Shown piece by piece: positions 6,539-11,724 of a stretch of DNA of 11,724 bases. The stretch lies in NCBI GenBank assembly GCA_949289625.1, contig CASEPH010000385.1, forward strand, positions 1 to 11,724. The letters run 5' to 3'. The first letter of the stretch is position 1, and each line of letters begins with the position of its first letter. The DNA comes from an uncultured Clostridia bacterium (lineage in GTDB: Bacteria; Bacillota_A; Clostridia; Oscillospirales; Oscillospiraceae). A model generated the notes under the pieces. The model saw only the letters and a list, made by a program, of their open reading frames with translations. It made no database searches and was not told the origin of the DNA. Made by a program: the position numbers and the translations under genes.

Positions 6539-7714
6539 TTACATCTCCTCAATTTTTGCCACAGCACCGGCAAATATTTTTGCCCGGTCATAGAGAGATT
6601 CCTGAACACCGTACTCCTTCTTGTTGTGGGCAAAATCTCCTCGGATGCCGCAGGCATCTACCACCGGAACGCCTGCCGCATAGATATTGCCTGCATCTGT
6701 AGCTCCTCCGCGATGAATCTTCCCAAACGGTTCAAATCCTGAATCCACTGCCACCTTATTTACCAAATTGAACAGCTTCAGTACATCCTCTGTCTCCTGG
6801 AGCGGAGCCAGCTTTGCCCTATAATAGTCCAGCTTTGTCGTGGTCCCTTCTATGTAGGTTCTTCCGGCAATTTCATGCATGGCGTCCAGAATCCGCTTGG
6901 CCTCGTCCTCATTGTTCACCCGCACGTCAAACACCACCTCGCAGTGATCCGCGATGCCGCTGGTGTGTCCGCCGCCCTTGATTACCGCCGTTGTCACGGT
7001 GGTTCCTTTCTCCAGATCCGTCAGCTTAATAATCTCCTCAATCTTATAAACCGCCTCATGAATCGCATTTTTTCCTCTGAGGAAATCATTTCCTGCATGG
7101 CCGCCCACACCGTCAACCGTCAGATAAAAGGTAAACTGGCTCTTTCTTGCTGTGCACAGGCGATTGCCCAGCTCGCCGCACTCCATATTGAAGGCGGCCA
7201 GGCAGCCCCTGCTCTCCTCTGTCATATACTTGTCGCAGTCATTTCCCACATGGTCAGACTCCTCCTCCCCATCCACGAGAAATTTGATTGGGTGTGAATC
7301 ATAACCAATAGCGTTCAATGCCTTCACTGCGTAAAGCGCGATTATCAGCCCTCCCTTCATATCCAGCACACCCGGTCCATAGAGCATGCCATTCTCCGCC
7401 CGGAAGGGATTATCTCCTCCAAAGGAGCCCTTGTGGTGGACTGTATCCACATGTCCGGTGAACATCACCGGTTTGCCAGGACGGTTCTCTCCAAGGATTC
7501 CAATCAGAATTCCTGCCCGATCCGGAGCCACCTCCCGAACGCGGCACACAAAGCCCTCAGCCTCCAGCTCCTTCTGCAGCCAGCTTCTTGCCTGCTCTAC
7601 ATTTTCCTTTTCCTCAAAATGGCCCTCCAGGTTCACCAGCTCCTTCAGCTTTTCCAGCATTTCCTCTCTGTGGCTGTCTATATAGGCTGCAATATCCTCA
7701 TAAATCTTTTCCAT
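6539..7714 (-). CDS. M20-family zinc metallopeptidase, glutamate carboxypeptidase (CPG2)-like (391 aa)
   Basis: A cytoplasmic di-zinc hydrolase expected to cleave an amide or peptide bond next to a free carboxylate. The metal-site motifs are in order. H88 and the catalytic-type D90 are in FTGHVDTVHHKG, with bridging D118 in YGPGVLDMKGG. The E149-E152 region of FLVDGEEESDH holds the general base and a ligand. E178 is in FNMECGE and H363 in GDFAHNKKEYG. The GGATDAGNIYAAGVPVVDACG stretch (336-356) closely follows the CPG2 layout. The lid/dimerisation domain lies at about 185-300, with GVGGHAGNDFLRGKNAI typical of M20. No signal peptide is seen, so it acts on an imported substrate. AGGAGG sits 9 bases before the ATG. 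It lies 29 bases after the antiporter gene and 3 before the permease. Being clustered with a diaminopropionate ammonia-lyase suggests a diaminopropionate conjugate as substrate, but a broad dipeptidase or deacylase role is equally possible. Confidence 0.88.
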   Translation of the reverse strand: MEKIYEDIAAYIDSHREEMLEKLKELVNLEGHFEEKENVEQARSWLQKELEAEGFVCRVREVAPDRAGILIGILGENRPGKPVMFTGHVDTVHHKGSFGGDNPFRAENGMLYGPGVLDMKGGLIIALYAVKALNAIGYDSHPIKFLVDGEEESDHVGNDCDKYMTEESRGCLAAFNMECGELGNRLCTARKSQFTFYLTVDGVGGHAGNDFLRGKNAIHEAVYKIEEIIKLTDLEKGTTVTTAVIKGGGHTSGIADHCEVVFDVRVNNEDEAKRILDAMHEIAGRTYIEGTTTKLDYYRAKLAPLQETEDVLKLFNLVNKVAVDSGFEPFGKIHRGGATDAGNIYAAGVPVVDACGIRGDFAHNKKEYGVQESLYDRAKIFAGAVAKIEEM

Positions 7715-7743
7715 TATTAACTTCCTCCTATCTCAATCGTTTG

Positions 7744-9129
7744 TTACTTTTTCTTGTTTAACAGTCTTCTGTCCAGGTTAAAGGCTGTGATGATAAGGAT
7801 AACCACCAGGTAGATCGGCATGCTGATGTAGTAGGGAATCATCGCCACTGGGTCTACACCAAGGGATGAGGTCACCGTAGCGGGCATTACCACAAAGGGA
7901 ATGTACATGGAAAATACAAGACATCCGACCACAGCCGCCCGCACCAGGTCGCGTTTATCCAGTCCCAGCTCCTCGTAAACCGGTCCCATAATGTTTCCGG
8001 TAAATACCTCGGAAAAGCTTGCAGAAGAGGACAGATTGCCCAAAACTCCTAAAATCATCACGCAGATTACACCACTCAAGCGGGATTTAATCATCTTTGA
8101 CAGCGGAACAACCAGGGTGTCCAGAACCTTCGCCGTATTCAGGATTCCAAAAAGGCCGAAGGAAAAGATAATCAAGACGCAGGTCGCAGTCATACTGGAG
8201 ACACCGCCTCTGCTGAACAGCTCAGATACCACCTCATTCTCCGCCTCCAGTACATAGCCGCTCCACATAGCATTCACTACATTGGTAACGCTTTCCCCCT
8301 GGAACAGGCAGGCAGCAAGCAGTCCCGATGCGCCTCCAATTATAATGGCGGGAATAGCCGGCATCTTCATAATCAGAAGGCTGAATACCAGGATGATCGG
8401 GACCAGGCAGTGAATTCCCAGATTGTAGCTCTCACCGATGGACTGCACCAGGGCTGTGATAGAGGAGGTGTCCGCTGACTGCACAGTTCCCATTGCGCCC
8501 ATTCCCAGATAAATCAGGAAGGTGATAATTGCTACCGGAATTGTCATGGGAAGCTGGAATTTTACGCTCTCAAACATATCTGTTCCCGCAGCACCCGCAA
8601 TTACGTTGGAGGTATCGGAAAGGGGAGAGACACCGTCTCCGATCACTGCCGCACACAGAATGGGGCTGGCGGCCCAAAGGGGATCGATCCCCATGCCCAA
8701 CGCTACTCCCATGAGAGCTACACCAACCGTTCCGCATGTTCCGAAGCTCGTTCCAGTAAAGCAGGCGCAGATCAATGTCACCACAAATGCGGTCGCCAAA
8801 AAATATTTTGGACTGATAATCTGGAGACCTAAGTATGTAATATAAGCAATGGTTCCGCTGGCACACCAGGCTCCAATCAGGGCACCGATCGTCAAGATCA
8901 ATAGCACCGGCACCACACATTTGGGAATAAAACTGATCATACCGGACTGCAGCTCCTGGTAGGTGTATCCGCGCAACATACAGAGCGGAATCGCAATCAG
9001 CCAGGACAGCAAAAACATGACATGAATTTTTGCCCCTGCTAATGCACCAGGAAGCATGATGAACGCAAAGCACGCGATCATGGCCAGCGCTGCAAAGGCA
9101 AATGTAGTTTCCTTTTTCTCTTTACCCAT
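7744..9129 (-). CDS. nhaC: NhaC-family Na+/H+ (or organic acid/Na+) antiporter (461 aa)
   Basis: A multi-spanning membrane transporter of the NhaC family, first gene of the five-gene cluster. The family core is clear: FTGTSFGTCGTVGVALMGV (about 124-142), followed by SPILCAAVIGDGVSPLSDTSNVIAGAAGTD (155-184), the loop with the conserved acidic and polar residues. LSSSASFSEVFTGNIMGPVY, in the C-terminal half, mirrors the first motif as expected from the inverted repeat. About 11 to 12 hydrophobic segments can be counted, and the length is usual. Classical members exchange Na+ for H+, but B. subtilis MleN of this family exchanges malate and H+ for lactate and Na+. Because this gene leads a catabolic cluster, an organic-acid or amino-acid antiporter is a reasonable alternative. 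GAGG lies 8 bases before the ATG. Transcription likely starts from the divergent control region, under the AraC protein encoded opposite. Confidence 0.88.
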   Translation of the reverse strand: MGKEKKETTFAFAALAMIACFAFIMLPGALAGAKIHVMFLLSWLIAIPLCMLRGYTYQELQSGMISFIPKCVVPVLLILTIGALIGAWCASGTIAYITYLGLQIISPKYFLATAFVVTLICACFTGTSFGTCGTVGVALMGVALGMGIDPLWAASPILCAAVIGDGVSPLSDTSNVIAGAAGTDMFESVKFQLPMTIPVAIITFLIYLGMGAMGTVQSADTSSITALVQSIGESYNLGIHCLVPIILVFSLLIMKMPAIPAIIIGGASGLLAACLFQGESVTNVVNAMWSGYVLEAENEVVSELFSRGGVSSMTATCVLIIFSFGLFGILNTAKVLDTLVVPLSKMIKSRLSGVICVMILGVLGNLSSSASFSEVFTGNIMGPVYEELGLDKRDLVRAAVVGCLVFSMYIPFVVMPATVTSSLGVDPVAMIPYYISMPIYLVVILIITAFNLDRRLLNKKK

Positions 9130-9179
9130 ATTCGTTTCCTCTCTTTCTCCTTTTACCTCTTTTGTTTCAGGGTATTTTG

Positions 9180-9208
9180 ATTATAGAAAGGAAATTTGTT
9201 AAAATATA
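9180..9208 (-). promoter_or_regulatory. Candidate promoter of the nhaC-led catabolic cluster
   Basis: On the minus strand a perfect TATAAT lies at 9185-9180, about 50 bases before the nhaC start codon. Seventeen bases upstream of it the -35 position (9208-9203) reads TATATT, a poor match to TTGACA. A good -10 with a poor -35 is common at activator-dependent promoters, which fits control by the divergent AraC-type gene. In such AT-rich DNA the hexamer could also arise by chance. Confidence 0.4.
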
Positions 9209-9229
9209 TCGGCTCGCTCCCCATTTTTA

Positions 9230-9241
9230 TCAATATATTGA
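9230..9241. promoter_or_regulatory. Palindrome TCAATATATTGA, candidate AraC-type site
   Basis: A perfect 12-base palindrome made of two head-to-head copies of the hexamer TATTGA. It lies about 21 bases upstream of the weak -35 of the nhaC cluster, a usual position for an activator. The same hexamer recurs at 9299, 9445 and 9466. Binding by the neighbouring regulator is inferred. Confidence 0.35.
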
Positions 9242-9340
9242 CTATTTTATTTTTATAAAATTATTTACGGCAGTATTTTTCCATCTAAACGACGGATTTA
9301 TTGAGATTTTTTCCCTTTATTTATGTTTCTATTACATTTG

Positions 9341-9350
9341 TTCCGCGGAA
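9341..9350. promoter_or_regulatory. Palindrome TTCCGCGGAA in the control region
   Basis: A perfect 10-base palindrome with a CCGCGG core. It stands out because the surrounding bases are nearly all A and T. Location midway between the two divergent genes suits an operator or a global-regulator site. No specific regulator is recognised. Confidence 0.35.
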
Positions 9351-9417
9351 TTCTTTTAGATTGTTTGTTATAAAAATGATAAATCCTCATATTTTCATGG
9401 ATTTTTTTATAGAATTA

Positions 9418-9426
9418 TGGTAAAAT
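9418..9426 (+). promoter_or_regulatory. Extended -10 promoter candidate for the AraC gene
   Basis: TGGTAAAAT (TG-n-TAAAAT) at 9418-9426 matches an extended -10 element. The -35 position 17 bases upstream (9398-9403, TGGATT) is weak. Transcription would begin near 9433, about 47 bases before the ATG at 9480, which places both proximal TATTGAGG repeats just downstream of the start site. Confidence 0.42.
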
Positions 9427-9442
9427 AACGAAAGATTATCAG

Positions 9443-9480
9443 ATTATTGAGGCTTTTTATTATAATATTGAGGTTTTCTA
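9443..9480 (+). repeat. Two direct repeats 21 bp apart before the AraC start codon, possible autoregulatory sites
   Basis: Positions 9443-9459 and 9464-9480 match at 14 of 17 bases, sharing TATTGAGG and then a pyrimidine run. Copies are offset by 21 bp, two turns of the helix, as is common for the two half-sites bound by AraC-family proteins. The second copy also supplies the GAGG ribosome binding site of the AraC gene, 6 bases before its ATG. Protein binding there would block both transcription and the leader. A third, shorter match lies at 9298-9305. Confidence 0.45.
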
Positions 9481-10415
9481 TGATCGCAAAAAACATTGTC
9501 ATTTCAGAAGACAGCCAGGAATTTATCAAGCCCATCCTCCCTGGGCTTCCCATTTCCGTTTTTTACACCTCCTTTCAGGAGAACACCTACAACTGCATCA
9601 ACTGGCATTGGCATGAGGCGTTTCAGTACTGTCTTATAACGGAGGGAACTGTGGATTTCCTGCTGCCAAATACCACCCATCACGTTAAAGAGGGGGATGG
9701 TATTTTTATTAATATTCAGCAGATCCATTTCAGCAAAGGGCATTCTTCTTCCCCCTCCTCCTATCTCTGCCTCGACGTGCCGCCCTCCTTTATCTGTTCC
9801 GACGAGCGGAGCCGTATCTGGCAGAAATATATCAAGCCTGTCGTCCGCAGTCCTTATCCCCCGGCCCTTCTTCTCTCCAGGCGGGACCCCTGCCAGAAGG
9901 AAATTCTGGAATCGATTCGCAGAATCCAAGCGCTCCTAAAGGATGGGGAAGAATTTATAGAGCTGGATATTCTGATGCTGGCTGCCAGCATATGGAAAAA
10001 TACCTTTCGGCAGATCTCTCAGATCAGTCCGCCGCCGCCCGAGGAGGACAATCGAGACAATGACCGCCTTAAAATCATCATGCAGTACATGCTGGATCAC
10101 TATTCAGAAAAGATTACGCTGGAAGATATCGCGAACCAAATTTCTGTCAGCAGCGGAGAGTGCTGCCGCTTTTTCAAAAAGGCAACCGGGCAGTCCATGT
10201 TCTCATACCTCAAAAATCTGCGGGTAAACAAAAGCATGGATCTTTTAAAAAATCCTGACATGAGCCTTTCTGAGATCGCCAACGCAGTCGGCTTCTGCAA
10301 TCAAAGCTATTACACGGACTGCTTCCGAAAAAGCAAAAATATCACTCCAAAGAAATACCGGGAGCTGACTCTGCGCAGGCCAAAGGATATCCTGCCGCTG
10401 GATATGAACTCCTAG
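9480..10415 (+). CDS. AraC-family transcriptional regulator with N-terminal cupin sensor domain (311 aa)
   Basis: A cytoplasmic DNA-binding regulator. The N-terminal half is an AraC-type cupin: NWHWHEAFQYCLITEGTVDF (41-60) carries the usual H-W-H-E beta-strand motif, and EGDGIFINIQQIHFS (71-85) the next strands. The ligand pocket is here, probably for the catabolic substrate or a product. A linker with PPPPEED (184-190) follows. The C-terminal AraC domain (about 196-297) has two helix-turn-helix units: ITLEDIANQISVSSGECCRFFKK (212-234) and MSLSEIANAVGFCNQSYYTDCFRKS (261-285), ending in the typical TPKKYREL. I chose the ATG at 9480, with GAGG 6 bases upstream; a TTG at 9447 would add 11 residues but has no ribosome binding site. 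It is transcribed away from the nhaC-led cluster, the classic arrangement for a local activator. It ends 25 bases from the converging histidine-phosphatase gene. Confidence 0.92.
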   Translation: MIAKNIVISEDSQEFIKPILPGLPISVFYTSFQENTYNCINWHWHEAFQYCLITEGTVDFLLPNTTHHVKEGDGIFINIQQIHFSKGHSSSPSSYLCLDVPPSFICSDERSRIWQKYIKPVVRSPYPPALLLSRRDPCQKEILESIRRIQALLKDGEEFIELDILMLAASIWKNTFRQISQISPPPPEEDNRDNDRLKIIMQYMLDHYSEKITLEDIANQISVSSGECCRFFKKATGQSMFSYLKNLRVNKSMDLLKNPDMSLSEIANAVGFCNQSYYTDCFRKSKNITPKKYRELTLRRPKDILPLDMNS

Positions 10416-10440
10416 CGCTTATTTAAAAAATGACTTTGAT

Positions 10441-11088
10441 TCATTCCTCCAGATGGTAATAATCCTTTATCATTGCCGCGTCATAATATACCGCATCCTT
10501 GTCCCACGCCTTTATCCGGCCCTGCTCCAGCTCCAGAATATTGACCGCGCAGTTTGGAGGCACCATTCCCTGCCAGAAATCCTCCGGACGGTCATAGAGA
10601 TGATTCAGGATCCCCCGGATTGTACAGCCATGGCTTACGATGAGGATGGTTTTGCCCGCATACTCCGGCCTTGCTTCCAGGTCCTCCAAAAAATTTTTGC
10701 CCCTGGCGCACACCTGTTTTATCGTCTCACCGCCAGGTGCTCCCTGAAATTGAAAAGGGGCCTTATAAAACAGATCAAATTCCTCCTTCTTTCCCATGTC
10801 CTTAATTTCTTCCACTGTTTTTCCGTCCCATTCCCCCCAGGTAATCTCACGGATCCTTGGGTCAGTGAGGCGCGGAAGCTTTCTCTCCCCCAAAATCAGA
10901 TCGGCTGTCTCCTCCGCACGGATATATGGACTGGTCACCGCCAAATCAAAGGGAATCCCCCGCAGAGCCTCACCGGTCTTTACAGCCATGGCCTTTCCCT
11001 CATGATTTAAGGGAACATCGCTTTCTCCCTGAAGCCTTCTCTGCACATTCCAGTCGGTCTCTCCATGTCTGACTATATATAACCGCAT
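10441..11088 (-). CDS. Histidine phosphatase family protein, phosphoglycerate-mutase-like (215 aa)
   Basis: A soluble branch-1 histidine phosphatase. The phospho-acceptor motif is at the very start, RLYIVRHGETDWN, with R7, H8 and E10 placed as in the family. R57 in VTSPYIRAEETADLI, E86 in EITWGEWDGKT and the second catalytic histidine H153 in LIVSHGCTIRGIL complete the active site. Size is normal for GpmB/CobC/PhoE-type phosphatases. Members range from broad phosphatases to alpha-ribazole phosphatase, and the sequence alone does not choose between them; a true glycolytic mutase would usually be longer (about 230-250). AGGGAGGA is about 10 bases before the ATG. It lies 24 bases after the RGEI-repeat gene on the same strand and converges on the AraC gene. 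No functional link to the catabolic cluster is evident. Confidence 0.9.
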   Translation of the reverse strand: MRLYIVRHGETDWNVQRRLQGESDVPLNHEGKAMAVKTGEALRGIPFDLAVTSPYIRAEETADLILGERKLPRLTDPRIREITWGEWDGKTVEEIKDMGKKEEFDLFYKAPFQFQGAPGGETIKQVCARGKNFLEDLEARPEYAGKTILIVSHGCTIRGILNHLYDRPEDFWQGMVPPNCAVNILELEQGRIKAWDKDAVYYDAAMIKDYYHLEE

Positions 11089-11112
11089 AACCGCTTTGTC
11101 CTCCCTATCGTA

Positions 11113-11724
11113 TTACCGCTTCCTCTCCATTCCCTGCGCAAACGCATGGATGCTGTCTGACCTGGCAGCCAGCTTCAGCCACCGGGTAAGCGTGTCCAGA
11201 TTTTCCTGGGACAGAATCGCTTCTTTTACCTCCGCCGGGATTTCTCCCAGCTCCGATAGAATGTCCAGGACCGCCTGAGCCTTGCCCTTTCTCTCGCCTT
11301 TTTGTTCTCCCCTGATTTCTCCCCTAATCTCTCCTCTAATTTCGCCTCTTCTCTCTCCCTCTCTTCGCTTCGCCTCCAGCTTATCCGCAAACAATTCATT
11401 CAGCGCATCACACACGGTCTCTCCCTCCTTATACATCTTCCAATTTGCCCGCACAATCAGATCCATCACCGCACTGTACAGCGGGTCGCTGTCCTTCCCC
11501 CTGTATGCCCTCGCAAGCACTTCCACATCTCTTTCCATCTGCAAATCCTGCCGCAGACGGCTCAGCCACACATTTTCCTTTGGATCCAGCTCCCTCTGCA
11601 CCACTATCTGCAGCGGAAACAGCAGGTCATTTACATAATAAATTCCATCGCATTCCTGGTTTACTTGAACCGAATACCGCTTTTTCAGAAATGCCATAAG
11701 CTTCTTCGGATACTGGTTCCCAAT
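11113..11724 (-). CDS. Unidentified protein with RGEI-repeat tail, possibly Rpn/PD-(D/E)XK-transposase-like; partial at the right edge
   Basis: The frame is open to the window end, so the beginning is probably missing; 203 codons are visible. A methionine at 11697 is in frame, but only a weak GAAGAAG precedes it. Numbering from that Met, residues 1-100 form a mixed alpha/beta region (YYVNDLLFPLQIVVQREL, DPLYSAVMDLIVRANWKMYK). Residues 105-140 are highly charged, with RGEI repeated three times and two degenerate copies. Residues 141-180 (AVLDILSELGEIPAEVKEAI, then LDTLTRWLKLAARSDSI) resemble the C-terminal module after such charged repeats in Rpn/PD-(D/E)XK-type putative transposase proteins, where it ends with a leucine-rich helix pair. 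I do not see a clear nuclease D...ExK triad in the visible part, so nuclease activity is not claimed. Proteins of this shape are often multi-copy in Clostridia. Confidence 0.6.
   Translation of the reverse strand: MGNQYPKKLMAFLKKRYSVQVNQECDGIYYVNDLLFPLQIVVQRELDPKENVWLSRLRQDLQMERDVEVLARAYRGKDSDPLYSAVMDLIVRANWKMYKEGETVCDALNELFADKLEAKRREGERRGEIRGEIRGEIRGEQKGERKGKAQAVLDILSELGEIPAEVKEAILSQENLDTLTRWLKLAARSDSIHAFAQGMERKR
11306..11353 (-). repeat. 12-bp tandem repeat encoding R-G-E-I units
   Basis: On the plus strand TCTCCCCTGATT, TCTCCCCTAATC, TCTCCTCTAATT and a degenerate TCGCCTCTTCTC follow one another directly at 11306-11353. Read on the minus strand they encode a four-residue unit R-G-E-I in frame within the partial gene. 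Unit length is a multiple of three, so gain or loss of units by slippage would keep the frame. Confidence 0.75.

Larger units (their letters stand above)
9130..9479. other. AT-rich divergent control region between the nhaC cluster and the AraC gene
   Basis: This 350-base stretch has no credible gene. It is much richer in A and T than the flanking genes and separates two divergent start codons. It contains candidate promoters for both directions, repeated TATTGA hexamers, a TTCCGCGGAA palindrome at 9341-9350, a TTTTATAAAA palindrome at 9251-9260, and a loose dyad AAATCC (9381-9386) / GGATTT (9399-9404). These elements are described separately where they deserve it. An open frame from a TTG at 9162 is AT-driven low-complexity sequence without ribosome binding site. 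Confidence 0.75.

Noticed and set aside
9162..9359. 65-codon plus-strand frame in the control region
   Set aside because: It starts at TTG without a ribosome binding site and is rich in Phe, Ile and Tyr as AT-rich noncoding DNA gives. No motif is visible.
9381..9408. AAATCC...GGATTT dyad followed by seven T residues, as a terminator
   Set aside because: The six-pair stem is AT-rich with a 12-base loop, and there is no plus-strand gene upstream to terminate. It may be an operator, but the evidence is weak.
11306..11353. CRISPR-like array
   Set aside because: The repeats are 12 bases, directly adjacent without spacers, and in frame inside a coding region.

Overview
The window looks like chromosomal DNA from a Gram-positive anaerobe of the class Clostridia, most likely a gut Lachnospiraceae. 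This is inferred from strong AGGAGG-type ribosome binding sites, tightly packed co-directional operons, mid-range GC genes with AT-rich control regions, and the gene families present. I see no mobile element, CRISPR array, rRNA or tRNA.

Layout on the minus strand, in transcription order. The right edge holds a truncated gene of unknown function with an RGEI-repeat tail (from beyond 11724 down to 11113), then a histidine-phosphatase (phosphoglycerate-mutase-like) gene (11088-10441). After the oppositely oriented regulator comes a five-gene cluster: an NhaC-family antiporter (9129-7744), an M20 metallopeptidase (7714-6539), an LctP-family 2-hydroxyacid permease (6535-4937, TTG start), a biotin-dependent carboxyltransferase without a biotin domain (4884-3472), and a 2,3-diaminopropionate ammonia-lyase (3428-2169). 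A second unit has its own promoter: a MATE exporter (2084-744), an azoreductase-like flavoprotein (721-152) and the first 51 codons of an inositol-monophosphatase-family gene (155 to the left edge).

On the plus strand there is one real gene, an AraC-family regulator with a cupin sensor domain (9480-10415). It is divergent from the five-gene cluster across a 350-base AT-rich control region. That region contains repeated TATTGA hexamers at near-integral helical spacings, a TTCCGCGGAA palindrome and plausible promoters both ways.

How the genes may work together (inference): the M20 enzyme releases 2,3-diaminopropionate or a related beta-substituted alanine from a conjugate, the ammonia-lyase turns it into pyruvate plus two ammonia, and the carboxyltransferase links pyruvate to oxaloacetate if a biotin carrier is supplied from elsewhere. 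The two transporters would handle substrate entry or the Na+, H+ and organic-acid balance, and the AraC protein would sense an inducer. I do not recognise this exact gene set as a described pathway, so it is the main candidate for a new catabolic system here. The best-defined regulatory sequence is the MATE promoter, a full TTGACA-17-TATAAT consensus whose -10 box lies in one arm of a perfect 10-bp inverted repeat.
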